From assembly GCF_901875305.1 (NCBI RefSeq), contig NZ_CABFLY010000002.1, positions 186,001-250,000 of the forward strand: DNA of 64,000 bases. The letters run 5' to 3'. The notes under the pieces are model-generated. The model was not told where the DNA came from and made no database searches. It worked only from the letters and a program-made list of their open reading frames with translations. Shown here one piece after another: positions 41,747 to 52,000 of this stretch. Numbering within the stretch: position 1 is the stretch's first letter; every line of letters begins with the position of its first letter. The stretch comes from Rothia mucilaginosa. Its GTDB lineage: Bacteria > Actinomycetota > Actinomycetes > Actinomycetales > Micrococcaceae. The position numbers were made by a program, and so were the translations under genes.

Positions 41747-41843
41747 AGCCTTTCGGTAGAGTTCATCAGAGCTGAGTGAGCTACTACAAACATCATACCC
41801 GGGCTACGCGCTCATCCTATCCATCACCCGTCACAAAATTAAT

Positions 41844-42365
41844 CTAACGGAGCAGATGCGAGAACGCGCGGCGAGCCTTGGCCACCTTGGGGCTCACCAC
41901 AAACGCACAATAACCCTGCGCCGGATTCAATGCGTAGTAGTTCTGGTGATACTCCTCAGCCTCATAGAACACACCCAGGGGCTTAATCTGCGTAACAATG
42001 GGGGAGGAGTACAGCTGCTGAGCACGCGCCACCGCATGCTCAAACGCCTCACGCTGCTGCTCATCCGCGTAGAAAAGCACCGAACGGTACTGCGAACCGG
42101 TATCCGCACCCTGACGATCCCAGCTGGTCGGGTCATGGCTCGTGAAGAAAATATCCAGCACCGTATCCAGGTCAATGACCTGCGGGTCAAAGCTGAGCTT
42201 CAGCGCCTCCTGATGCCCGGTCGCACCCGAACACACCGAACGATAATCGGGGTCGGGAGTATCGCCGCCCGTGTAGCCACACACGCTGGCCTCAATGCCG
42301 CGGAACTGGCGGTAGACGGCGTCCAAACACCAGAAACAGCCGCCGGCAAGAACAACATCAGTCAT
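41844..42365 (-). CDS. msrA: Peptide-methionine (S)-S-oxide reductase
   Basis: 173 aa. The catalytic 'AGGCFWCLDAVYRQ', 'GYTGGDTPDPDYRSVCSGATGH' and 'PTSWDRQGADTGSQYRS' segments are those of MsrA, which repairs methionine-S-sulfoxide. The ATG has GGAGGAATC upstream. Its partner MsrB is 30 kb away. Divergent from the Nif3-like gene. Confidence 0.96.
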   Translation of the reverse strand: MTDVVLAGGCFWCLDAVYRQFRGIEASVCGYTGGDTPDPDYRSVCSGATGHQEALKLSFDPQVIDLDTVLDIFFTSHDPTSWDRQGADTGSQYRSVLFYADEQQREAFEHAVARAQQLYSSPIVTQIKPLGVFYEAEEYHQNYYALNPAQGYCAFVVSPKVAKARRAFSHLLR

Positions 42366-42515
42366 GATTCCTCCTCGAATATTGGGCCTCGAACTAACAC
42401 TTCGAAAACCACACTACCTAAAGAACACCGCAGGGCCGCACAATATTCCTGCGCTACCGCAGGCTTTGGCGTAAACCGCCACCTGCCCTGCCGCGCCACC
42501 TGTCACAATGGAAGC

Positions 42516-43448
42516 ATGACTGAAAAACTCGCAACCCCTACCCTCGCAGATGTCGTCGACGCCTTCCACACGCTCTTCCCACCCCAGCTTGCCGCCGGCT
42601 GGGACGCCTCCGGTCTCGTTGCGGGCCGCGCTACCGCCCCCGTGCGCACCGTCCTCTTCGCAGTAGACGCCCTCACCGCCACCGCTGAAGAAGCCGTAGC
42701 CGAAGGCGCGCAGCTACTCATCACCCACCACCCGCTGCTGCTACGCGGCGCAAAATTTATCCCCGACAGCACCTACAAGGGCAACGTTCTGCACACCCTC
42801 ATCGAGGGCGGATGCGGCCTGCTCGGCGCCCACACTAACGCCGATGCCGCCGTTGAAGGCGTGAACGAGGCGCTCTGCGACGCCATCGGCCTCATTGACC
42901 GCGAACCGCTCACCGAGGTGCAGACCCAGGTGCTCGACGGGCAGGAACATACGGTGGGCACCGGCCGCATCGGCACTCTGCCCGAAGAACTGACCCTGAA
43001 GGAGCTTGCCGAGCGCCTCGCTACGGCTCTGCCTCCCACCGCCGGTGGGCTGCGCATCGCGGGCCGTGCTGACCAGCCGATTCGCCGGGTTGCCCTCTGC
43101 GGCGGTGCCGGTGACTCCCTCTTCGATGCGGTACGCGCCACCGACGCGCAGGTGTACATTACCGCCGACCTGCGCCATCATCCGGCTAGCGAGTTCCGTG
43201 AGACCGCTCGCGTTGACGGCAGCAACATCGCGCTGATTGATTGCTCCCACCCGGCCAGCGAATCGCTGTGGTTGCGTTCGGCCGCAGATCGCCTGCGCAA
43301 GCTACTGGCCGAACGCGGCTACAGTATTGAAACGAAGCTGTCCGCGCTCAACACCGACCCGTGGGACTTTACGGTTCCCACCGGCGTGCAACCCGGGCAG
43401 GATGCGCGCTCGGCAAGCACCGCCGCGGCCCCTGCGTGGGAGCTTTAG
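42516..43448 (+). CDS. Nif3-like dinuclear metal center hexameric protein
   Basis: 310 aa; start at the ATG 42516, as the longer frame to 41856 is antisense to msrA. It begins 'LADVVDAFHTLFPPQLAAGWDASGL' (42540-42615), followed by 'LLITHHPLLLRGAK' with the metal-binding HH pair, 'GAHTNADAAVEGVNEALCD' and C-terminal 'TADLRHHPASEF' and 'IDCSHPASE'. Members form toroidal hexamers with two metals per subunit; sometimes called GTP cyclohydrolase 1 type 2, but cellular function is unsettled. Confidence 0.93.
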   Translation: MTEKLATPTLADVVDAFHTLFPPQLAAGWDASGLVAGRATAPVRTVLFAVDALTATAEEAVAEGAQLLITHHPLLLRGAKFIPDSTYKGNVLHTLIEGGCGLLGAHTNADAAVEGVNEALCDAIGLIDREPLTEVQTQVLDGQEHTVGTGRIGTLPEELTLKELAERLATALPPTAGGLRIAGRADQPIRRVALCGGAGDSLFDAVRATDAQVYITADLRHHPASEFRETARVDGSNIALIDCSHPASESLWLRSAADRLRKLLAERGYSIETKLSALNTDPWDFTVPTGVQPGQDARSASTAAAPAWEL

Positions 43449-43510
43449 GACGAGAACTTTTTAGGACGGGAACTTTATAAGAATCCGCGCGGATTCTCAC
43501 AGTATGCCAA

Positions 43511-43556
43511 AGCCCGGCCCGCACCCCATCACTTTGAATGGGGCGCGGGCCGGGCT
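43511..43556. terminator. Strong bidirectional terminator
   Basis: AGCCCGGCCCGCaCCCCAT pairs with ATGGGGcGCGGGCCGGGCT around CACTTTGA; it serves the Nif3-like gene and possibly the opposing SLH gene. Confidence 0.8.
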
Positions 43557-43614
43557 CTTGGAGTAGGGCTCCCTGGGATAGGGCTTACGATGGCCGGGGC
43601 TGACCGGAGCAAAC

Positions 43615-43624
43615 GGGGGGGGGG
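43615..43624 (+). repeat. Poly-G tract (10 G)
   Basis: Ten G followed by AAGAGAGACTA, 55 bp beyond the SLH gene stop. It is in a similar sequence context to the G9 tract at 32396. Confidence 0.6.
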
Positions 43625-43678
43625 AAGAGAGACTAACCTATCCGATTTGCTTCGATAATCCCGGTCAACGAATCCAGA

Positions 43679-45340
43679 TTAGCGAGCCTGGTAAGCCGCA
43701 ATCAGGGTGGCTAGTTCAGCGCGGGTCACCATATGCTGAGCATCGAAAACGCCGCTGGCGTTCAACACCACCTTGTTCTGCTGAGCCCACAGAATCTCAC
43801 GGTAGAACGCCGAACCGGGGGTCACATCCTTGTAGGAGGAGGTGCCCGTTACCGCAGGCGAACCCGCCGCGCGGTAGGTGAAGGCCGCAACGGTTGCGTT
43901 CGAAACGCCAGCCTCGGCGTGGAACTTGCCGTCCGACCAGCCGAAAGTGATGCCCTTCTGGCGAGCCCACACGTAGGCCGGGAAGTTCGGGTCGGTGGTC
44001 TTCACATCCGGCCACGGGGAGGTCTTGGGGAGCTTCACCTCGGGGGTGCCCGCCTGCACGTACAGGGCGGCCGTAAGCTCACCTCGGGTGGCCTGCTGAA
44101 GCTGGCTCTGATCGGGCTTGGGGGTCGGCTGCGGCTTCGGCTCGGGCTTGGGGGTCGGCTGAGGTGCCGGGTCAGGCTTCTTGTCGTTGTCCTGAGCCGT
44201 GGGCAGGTTTGCATCCTTGTAGCCGTTAGTGCCGTTCAGATCTAGGTCCTGCCATGCGAGCAGGGTGCCGCGACCCTCGGTGGACTTGCCCACGACTGGC
44301 GCGAGCAGCTCGCCGTTCTCGCTGTAGCCGTCGTTAGCCCAGACCTCAATCACGTACTTCTTCGAAGCATTCAGGGTGTTTGCCGGAAGATTCACGGTAC
44401 CGTTCAGGTTGCCGTCACGGTAGGCCCAAGCCTGGGTGGGGTGATTAAACTCGATAATGTCGCTGGTGGCCAGAACCGGGGTGTTCGAGCCCTTCTCACG
44501 AACCACGAACTGAACGCCCTTGACAGAATCGATATTGCCGTTGAACCCCTGAGCGCCAACGTCCAACACCTGTGCCTTTGCAGAATCAGCCACAGCGTCG
44601 TATCTCAGGCGCGGTGCGAACGGCTCCGGCTTCTCGCCCAGAGTGTTCAGCACCTGAGTGTGAACCACGTTCTTGCTGGTCCACAGTTCCTCAGCTGTCA
44701 GCGGTTTCTGACCCTTCTGCTCAGCAACCACATGAATCTCGTAGCGGACGTCGTACTTCGTGCCGCCGGTCGGGTCGTGGAAAATGTCGTCGTCAATGAA
44801 GTAGTAGGCGGCAAGCTTGTACGCCTTAACCTTCAGATCAGCCTCAAAAGTGCCGTCATCGGCAATGGTGAAGTCCTTACCCTCTACAAAACGCAGCATA
44901 TCCGAGGTCGGAATCCTGTAGCCGGAGGGTGCATAGTTTGCGGGTGCAATGTACAACGCCACGGTGCCGTGCTGGGCACGCCACTCCTTGGTGTAGCCCG
45001 AACCCTTCACGTGAACGGTACCGCCCTCGGTCGTGACGAGGAAAGTATTCACGCCATCGTACTTGTAACCGTTAGGAACGGATACCTCAAAAGTGGTGGT
45101 CTGCTCCACCGGCTTGGGATCCGGCTTCGGCTCGGCCTTCTGATGACCCTTGACCTTCGGAGCGGGGTCAGCTGGCAGGGAGCCGGAAGCAACGGCGGCG
45201 GGGGCATCCGCAACCACGTTATGAGCTAGTGCCGGACTCATAGGAAGCACCATGGCACCGGCAAGAACCAGCGCACCGCATCCTTGTGCTGCGCGGGCAA
45301 AAGAAGAGGGGGTCTTAGAGTTCGGAAGAGAAGACATCAT
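43679..45340 (-). CDS. SLH-domain surface protein with Pro/Lys linker
   Basis: 553 aa from the double ATG at 45340; the GTG 45508 extension is unlikely. Signal peptide ends near 'LPMSPALAHN'. An extended N-region contains an Ig-like module 'TEGGTVHVKGSGYTKEWRA' that is also in the 46826 and 49087 genes. A P-K-P linker ('PAPQPTPKPEPKPQPTPKP') precedes SLH units at the C-terminus, including 'PWPDVKTTDPNFPAYVWARQ' and 'SYKDVTPGSAFYREILWAQQ'. Non-covalent cell-wall anchoring is expected. Function of the N-region unknown. Confidence 0.85.
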   Translation of the reverse strand: MMSSLPNSKTPSSFARAAQGCGALVLAGAMVLPMSPALAHNVVADAPAAVASGSLPADPAPKVKGHQKAEPKPDPKPVEQTTTFEVSVPNGYKYDGVNTFLVTTEGGTVHVKGSGYTKEWRAQHGTVALYIAPANYAPSGYRIPTSDMLRFVEGKDFTIADDGTFEADLKVKAYKLAAYYFIDDDIFHDPTGGTKYDVRYEIHVVAEQKGQKPLTAEELWTSKNVVHTQVLNTLGEKPEPFAPRLRYDAVADSAKAQVLDVGAQGFNGNIDSVKGVQFVVREKGSNTPVLATSDIIEFNHPTQAWAYRDGNLNGTVNLPANTLNASKKYVIEVWANDGYSENGELLAPVVGKSTEGRGTLLAWQDLDLNGTNGYKDANLPTAQDNDKKPDPAPQPTPKPEPKPQPTPKPDQSQLQQATRGELTAALYVQAGTPEVKLPKTSPWPDVKTTDPNFPAYVWARQKGITFGWSDGKFHAEAGVSNATVAAFTYRAAGSPAVTGTSSYKDVTPGSAFYREILWAQQNKVVLNASGVFDAQHMVTRAELATLIAAYQAR

Positions 45341-45602
45341 TATCCCTATCGGTTCTGTCGTGTCTCGCACCGCGGTATGCGGTACCGCTGGAGGCGGCGC
45401 GCAACATCGCGGAACACCGCACCGAAAACGGTGAGGCACCCCCGCGTCCAGGGGCACGGGTGCGATGGGTTGGTTGGTTATCCCCGTCGGTTTCGGGAAT
45501 AACTTCACCCTATCAAACCCTCAACTGGAAATCTCAGACCCGCTCAATGTTAGGTTGAATGTTTCCCATTATTTTAATCTCTAAGACCCCGGGAGCCGCC
45601 GG

Positions 45603-46505
45603 TTACAGCGTGCGGAAGTACAGGTACAGCACCATCGCCACGCGTGCCTTTGACGTGTGCTCCGTCGGAGCGAAAGCCTCCCCCTCAGATACCGTCGACA
45701 CGCCGCGGCGAGATGCCCACACAATCTGGCGATAGAAAGGGGTCAAGGAAGTCACATCGCTAAACGGTGAAGTGCCCGTCAGCTGAATCTTCGAAGAGCC
45801 ATCAGCACGGTGTAGCAGGGCAACGGTCGAGGCATTTGACAGGGGCGCCTCCGGGTGGAACTTACCGTCCTTCCAACCGCTCGTAATCTGCTGATCGCGC
45901 GCCCACAGGTAGGCGTCGTAGTTCGGGTCGGATTCGCTCACATCCTCGTAGGGGGAGTGCTCCGGACGAATCACAGACGGCGATCCTGCAAGACGGTAGA
46001 AGATACGAATCAACTCACCTCGCGTTACCACGGCATCCGCTCCAAAGAGAGTTTCGGAGTCGGGATCCATCACTTTGGCGCGTACGGCCCAGCGCACGCC
46101 ATCGTAGTAGGCTGAGCCCTCCGGAACATCCTCGAAGACAGGCTGGTAATCGGGAGAAGCAACGACCGGGCGGTGCAACTTCGTTGCGGGAGAAGAGACA
46201 CTCTGCGAGGGACTGCTGTCCGCAGACGCACGAAGGCTAGCCGATACCGAAGCGGCCGCATCAGCAGCCGGCGTATTCGCCTGCGAGGGATCGGCCATCG
46301 AGAGAAGAGGAGAGAAAGGTAGATACAGCACACCCGCCAGGATTACCGCACCCACACCCAACTCGACGCGTCGGCGTCGGGAAGTGGACTCTTTCCGCGG
46401 TTCAACCGAGGCCTCAGCAGAAGCAACGGGGCTAGGAATCTGCGCGGAGTGATGGTGATTCGTTGAAGAATGAGACGTGACGGAACGCTTCGCGTTGCGG
46501 GACAT
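45603..46505 (-). CDS. Small SLH-domain protein with N-terminal membrane anchor
   Basis: 300 aa. A basic cytoplasmic N-terminus ('RKESTSRRRRVELG') leads into one hydrophobic segment ('AVILAGVLYLPFSPLL', residues ~52-70), a Ser/Ala linker and three SLH units ('PVFEDVPEGSAYYDGVRWAV', 'PYEDVSESDPNYDAYLWARD', 'PFSDVTSLTPFYRQIVWASR'). There is no extra N-terminal module; it is mostly an SLH triplet on a membrane stalk. SD GAGGATTT before the ATG. Confidence 0.85.
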   Translation of the reverse strand: MSRNAKRSVTSHSSTNHHHSAQIPSPVASAEASVEPRKESTSRRRRVELGVGAVILAGVLYLPFSPLLSMADPSQANTPAADAAASVSASLRASADSSPSQSVSSPATKLHRPVVASPDYQPVFEDVPEGSAYYDGVRWAVRAKVMDPDSETLFGADAVVTRGELIRIFYRLAGSPSVIRPEHSPYEDVSESDPNYDAYLWARDQQITSGWKDGKFHPEAPLSNASTVALLHRADGSSKIQLTGTSPFSDVTSLTPFYRQIVWASRRGVSTVSEGEAFAPTEHTSKARVAMVLYLYFRTL

Positions 46506-46825
46506 AAATCCTCGATGTGGTTGGTGTGTCGGTGTGTTTCTTGTAGCACGCTATCGTATATTCCGCGCCGGAAAAGGAGAATATACGTACGAATATGCTT
46601 AAACCTAAGCATAAACCACAGAACCCAAAATGCGAATTCACCCCGCTAAAAGGCTGTGGACAAGGGGGAATATTGTTGCTCTATCCCCGAACGGTTTGCA
46701 CATAAAACAGCGAAGAAACACAGGGCAACCAGAACGCCTCCGTAAACGCTCGCCGGGCGGATGCGCGACGCACCTTTCGGTAGCGTCCGCATCCGCCCGG
46801 CGGAAGAAAGCTCCTGCGCTAACCC
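46506..46825. other. Intergenic region between SLH genes
   Basis: No gene. Its only clear element is the strong hairpin at 46751-46803 serving the 46826 gene; the A/T-rich part 46530-46700 should hold the 45603 promoter. Confidence 0.4.
46751..46803 (-). terminator. Terminator of SLH gene 46826
   Basis: CGCCGGGCGGATGCG and CGCATCCGCCCGGCG form a perfect 15-bp stem. Confidence 0.85.
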
Positions 46826-48658
46826 TTAGCGGCCCGCGTAGTTCATCAAGAATCCAGCCAGCTCACCGCGACTCATCAGAGTCGAGGGGTAGTACTGGCT
46901 ACCCGGGAACACCTGAAGCTTGTGCTGCTTGGCCCAGGTAATCTCACGGTAGAACGCCGAACCCACCGCGACATCCGTGTACGGAGTCTCAGTGACGGTC
47001 ACGTGCTTCCTGCCGTCGTAACGGTACAGGAAAGCGGCCACGGTAGCGTTCGAAACACCAGCCTCGGCGTGGAACTTACCATCGGACCAACCGTAGGTAA
47101 TGCCCTTCTGACGAGCCCAAATGTAGGCGGAGTAGTTAGGGTCAGTGGTCTTCACATCCGGGTAGGGGCTGGTTGCAGGCAGATTAACCTTCGGCGAACC
47201 CGCCAGACGGTACAGTGCAACGGCCAGGTCACTGCGGGTTGCGTTATCGTTCGCGCCGAACCAGGTCTTCTCACGCGGATCCAGGAGCTTCTTCTCATTG
47301 GCCCACTGCACAGCCTTGTGTAGGGAATAGGTGGAAGGAGCATCGGCAAAACTGTTCTTCTGTTGCGGCGAGGTGCCGGTCAGGTTCAGGTAGGTAGCCG
47401 AGATGCGCTCGCTCTCGCCCTTAGCCGATACCACGTTCACGAAAATTGCGTAGTGGCCGTCGGACTCAAGCTGGGTTCCGTCAATCGACAGGGCAGCCTC
47501 AAAAGCACCCTGAGACACGCGGTCGGCGGGGAGCACAACCTTCTGGATGGCTTCACCGGTAGGCTTGCCATCAGCCTCTGCTGCGCAGAAGAGAACCTGA
47601 ACCGAAGAACCTGCCGGAACGTTGAGATGAGAACCCTTCACGCGAACCGTAGTGGAAGATCCCAGATCCACCGAATCGGTACTCAAGGTAACCGAGGGAT
47701 CAGCGTGGACGGCGTTTACGCCAGTTACCGGCACGAATGCCTGGGTGCTCAGAGCCTGCTCATTCGCCTGATCGTTATCCTCCGGGACGGTGTATTCGAA
47801 GGTTTGCACAACGTAAGAGGTGCCAGCCTTCAGCGTGCCTGCGGGAATGTTCAGGTTCGTGCTGAAGCGGCCGTTAACGTAGCCCATGTACTGGCTGAAG
47901 AACGCCGAGTAGGAGGTGAACTTTGCCTCGGACTGAGCCAGAGCGGGGCCGGTCGGCTTGCCGGTGGCCGGGTCAACGGCGCGCACGGCTAGAATCAGCG
48001 ACTCGTTACCGTTATAGGGAATGTCCTGGAATCCCGCTCCGTTCACGGTGATTGAAGTGTTTGCTGAGGCATCCACAGTCGAAGCACTGTAGCTCAGAGT
48101 CGGGGAGGAGACCGTGGGAACGGAAGCAACCTTCAGCTCGGTGCGAGTCTCGCCCGCCGGAATCCAACCGTCCTGGTTGGAGTCACGGTAACCAAGCACC
48201 ACATCGAAGGAAGAGCCGGTTGCCTCAAAGAAGTTGGCGCCCACCGACGCAGTGAGCTTCACGGTGCCGTCCGCAGCAAAAGCAGAAGACGGCACGTCCT
48301 GAGTATAGTAGGGGTAGTCACGCGGGTGATGCGGCGGGAAAGCGATGCTCTCGCCCTTGGGCACGATGTAAAGGCGGAAAGACTTATCGTGTACGAACTT
48401 GCGGGAGAACCCGGATCCGTTAATGGTGATAGTGCCGCCCTTGAGGATATCGAAGGTGCCGGAGGTAACCTGCAGACGTTGCGTGTTCTGTGCTTCTCCC
48501 TGCTGCACAGCACCGGTTGCTACCGGGGTATTCGCGGCGGGAGCTGCCATGGCGGGGGAGAGAGGCAAGAGTACCGCGCCGGCAAGAGTGAGGGCGCAAC
48601 CGCCCTTCACCATGTTTTTGGGGAACACGAAACGCGGGTGGCTCGGAAGTGAGGACAT
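46826..48658 (-). CDS. SLH-domain surface protein with Ig-like module
   Basis: 610 aa from the ATG at 48658; the start aligns with paralogues ('MSSLPSHPRF'). Signal peptide ends near 'LPLSPAMAAP'. The N-region contains 'SGTFDILKGGTITINGSGFS' and two further beta-rich repeats marked 'VDASANTSITVNGAGF' and 'VDLGSSTTVRVKGSHL', then three C-terminal SLH units ('PYPDVKTTDPNYSAYIWARQ' is the best). The segment 'ARQKGITYGWSDGKFHAEAG' is nearly identical in the 43679 gene. Cell-wall attached; ligand unknown. Confidence 0.86.
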   Translation of the reverse strand: MSSLPSHPRFVFPKNMVKGGCALTLAGAVLLPLSPAMAAPAANTPVATGAVQQGEAQNTQRLQVTSGTFDILKGGTITINGSGFSRKFVHDKSFRLYIVPKGESIAFPPHHPRDYPYYTQDVPSSAFAADGTVKLTASVGANFFEATGSSFDVVLGYRDSNQDGWIPAGETRTELKVASVPTVSSPTLSYSASTVDASANTSITVNGAGFQDIPYNGNESLILAVRAVDPATGKPTGPALAQSEAKFTSYSAFFSQYMGYVNGRFSTNLNIPAGTLKAGTSYVVQTFEYTVPEDNDQANEQALSTQAFVPVTGVNAVHADPSVTLSTDSVDLGSSTTVRVKGSHLNVPAGSSVQVLFCAAEADGKPTGEAIQKVVLPADRVSQGAFEAALSIDGTQLESDGHYAIFVNVVSAKGESERISATYLNLTGTSPQQKNSFADAPSTYSLHKAVQWANEKKLLDPREKTWFGANDNATRSDLAVALYRLAGSPKVNLPATSPYPDVKTTDPNYSAYIWARQKGITYGWSDGKFHAEAGVSNATVAAFLYRYDGRKHVTVTETPYTDVAVGSAFYREITWAKQHKLQVFPGSQYYPSTLMSRGELAGFLMNYAGR

Positions 48659-49086
48659 AGGTATCCAATCAGTTTTATCGGTGTGACGCATTGTATGGAA
48701 GTGCGTATCAACACCGTAGCAAATAGATAAGACCTGCCGTAATTGGAATGGGTGGGGACTCGGAAAAAGTCTCACGCCAAGGGGTTGGCCTTAAGCTAAA
48801 GTATAACTTTAAAAACTATATGCACGCAGTGGAAAATATGCCTAAATCCTGCACTGATAAGCATAAAAACTAAGCTGTGGGCGGGGTTTTATTTTCTACA
48901 GAGGAGAAAAACCCACCGCATGATCGACGAAAACCAAAACATCAACTATGTAAAGTTGATGAATATCGTCATGCGGTGGGCAAAGCAACATCAAAGTCAC
49001 TCAAGAGAAAAATGGCAAATAAAACAAGTCATAAAGTCGCCTATTTGACGAAAGCCAACCAAAATGGCTAACACCACGACCGGGAG
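48659..49086. other. AT-rich intergenic region with nested hairpins
   Basis: No supported gene: a 64-codon frame at 48877 has no RBS and covers the hairpins. GGGTTTT/AAAAACCC (48884-48914) is followed by the nested structure at 48912-48980. Confidence 0.45.
48912..48980. ncRNA. Nested stem-loop of unknown role
   Basis: Outer stem CCCACCGCATGA/TCATGCGGTGGG encloses an inner stem CATCAAC/GTTGATG with an 8-nt loop. Downstream of the 49087 gene on the minus strand, so it may be its terminator; the two-tier architecture is unlike the other terminators here and could be a structured RNA. Confidence 0.35.
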
Positions 49087-52000
49087 CTACTTGAGGTGGC
49101 TGCCGCCGTGCTCCAAGCGGTACAGCATCAACGCTAAATCATGCGAGGAAACGAAAGAACTATCAAAGTCCTCATAGGCGTATTCCCCGTCAACGCGGTA
49201 ACCCCACATGCGGTGATCAACAGCCCACTGAGCCTCACGCCAGAAAGCGCTACCCTGACGAACCTTATGTTGCCAGCCGCCAGCACTCCGGGGCGCATCC
49301 TGGTTACCAGGCAGTGACGAGTTACCGGGCAACGAGGCAGAGGTTGGTGCCTTCGGTGTGACCTGACTCATCGCCTTCTGGTACCTGTACATAAACGCCA
49401 CCGTCGACGGGGCCGAAAGCTTCGCCTCCGGGTGGAACTTGCCGTCCGCCCAGCCGAACGTAATGCCCTTCTGACGAGCCCAAATGTACGCGGCGTAGTC
49501 CGGGTCGTTCGTTGCCACATCCGCGTACGGGCTAAAAGCAGGCAGCTTAACCTTCGGGGAACCCGCCAGGTGGTACAGCGCCACCGTCACATCGCGGCGT
49601 GTCATACCGCTATTCCTGGACTGCGGCGAAGGATCAGGCAGAATCTGACGCTCAGCAAACCAGCGTTCAGCAGCCTGCAACTCATCCTTGTGAGTCAGCT
49701 TCAGAGGAATATCCTCGACAGCAAGCTGCTCCACCGACTCGCCGGCACCATCCTTACCGGGGGTGACCTTTTCCAAGACCAGACGATACGCACCCGAATA
49801 GCTCAGCTGCTGAGCAATCGTCAGGTTCAGCTCCACCCTGCCGTCCTTGATGAGCTTAGCCGGGATCGCCTGCTGGAACACCGTCTGACCGGTCAAACGC
49901 CCCTGCTCATCAACATGCTGCACCGAGAGGCGGTATGACCCTTCACCCGGTGCAGAGAGCCCGGTAGCGCGCGCCGTAAACGAGTTCGTCTTCGCGTACG
50001 GGCTCAGGTTCACCGAGCCAAGATGCAATGTGGGCCCCGCAGAGTCCTGCTCAGGAGAATGCACCGGAAGGAACTCCACAACATCATTTAGCATAGAGCC
50101 CGGAGAATCTTCCATATCAGGGTAAGGCAACCCGCTCCCGTACATGCCAATAAAGTAGAGCTTGCCCGGCTTCAACGTACCCGCAGGAATCTTCAGCTCC
50201 GTGCTGAAATAGTTATTGCGGAACCACCTGTAGTTAACCCCGTAGTACGTGTAGTCCACCTGCTGAGTGAACACAGGCTTACCCACCATCTTTCCCGTTG
50301 CAGGGTCAGCCTCATAGATAGCAATGACCGCCGAATCTCCAGAAAACTGCTCCCTAGCCCCCGAGAAGATATGGCGTCCCTCAACCCGCAGCGTCGTATC
50401 CTTCCACGGGTCATCGATAGCGGATCGACTGAAGGTGTAAGTCCCACGGGTCGGCTGCGCGTCCTGAACCACATCAATATGGGCGCGGGCATACAAACGG
50501 TTCGAGCTACTCGAAGGTTCCGGCTCAGCTTCATCAGACGGGTAGTACGTCATCACCACATCGAAGAGCTCACCGTCGGCAGCCTCAACGTACTGCGGGG
50601 GAACCTCAAACGTGTAGGTGAGGCTACCGTCCGGGTTCTCCCGCACCTGAGGCTCCAAGTCCTTGAGCATCCCGCCGTACTCGTCGAGAGGTGCATAAAC
50701 ATTGTGCTCCGAATACACGTACACCGATCCGCGCTGCACCAGAGCCAGCTCGTGGAAAGTGTACTTCTTACGGAACTCGGCGCTCAACGGGGAAGTCGTC
50801 ACCGACACCGTGCCGCCTTGAGAAATATTGAGGGTCCCCGAATCAACCTTCAACTGAACATTTGCTGGGTTCTCCCAATCAACAGCATCAGCGGCAAGAG
50901 GCGCCATCGGAAGCTGAGTGCTCACCGTGAACTTATGGCTACCGTACGAATACTCAGAGTCTGAGAACACCACACGCACTTCAGCCATTGAACCGCGAGA
51001 AGAAGGCCTATCGCTGGAATCGCCGTGAACCTTATACTCAACATCCACGGTCAGAGTACCGTCAGCATTGCGGGTTACCAGCTCATCACGCTTATAGTAT
51101 TGGTCCGCTACATTATTCATCGCAAAAGGCGCCATCTCACCAGAGGTGGCGTTATAAATCGCCACAGACTCAAGGTAGTACCCCAGGTCCACCTCGGGGG
51201 AAATATTAGAAATAGTCACCTTATAAACCCGGTCCTGACCGGGATCAAAATCCTGTGCAGAAACAGAAACCTTCGGCAGGGTGTTCCTGAACGAATTATT
51301 CTGATACGCCATGCGTGCAGGGTGATTGCCCACAGGAACGAAGGGGAACTTACGCGACAGCTTATTCCATCCGTGGGTTTCTACACCGGAAACACCTAGG
51401 GAATACCCCTTACCGGACTTCAGGACTCCCGCAGGGATAGTGACCTTCTTCTGGAAATAGCCGTTAGGAATCAGACCCTTGAAAATGCGCTGATTCTCTT
51501 CCGTATCCGGTGCCTTCAGTTCACCAAGCGAAGCCACATTAGAGTTCGTGACCTTTCCCTGCTCATCATGCTCGGACAGGGTGAAACTCATGGAGCTGAC
51601 ATCCTGAAAACCGGTACCCGTTAGCGTCACCTCAATCGGCTGACCGGAGGCAATCTGCTCCTCAGAAATAGCCGAAACATCATAGGTGATGGAGGGGAGC
51701 ACAGCCTCCGGGAGGTTATGCTCCACCGGCAGTGCTGTACGGACGCGATCCTCAGTGTTCCACGCATAGGGGTGCGCCTCATCTACGGGGCGGTAGGTCA
51801 GAATGACCTCGTACTCCAGGTTAGCCGGCAGGCTATTCGCCGGAACCGTCAGGTCAGCACTGAAACTGCCGTCAGCAGCCGGTTTCGGGGCGTCAAAGAT
51901 AAGGCCGCGGTGATCGACCTTCTGGTAGGGGTTAGCGTAGGTCGAAGAGCCCTTCGGGGCAATCGTGAGGCTACGCAGCTCATGATGCGCCAAGAACTCG

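Noticed and set aside
48877..49071. 64-codon plus-strand frame
   Set aside because: Overlaps the nested hairpins, lacks an RBS and has no recognisable motif.
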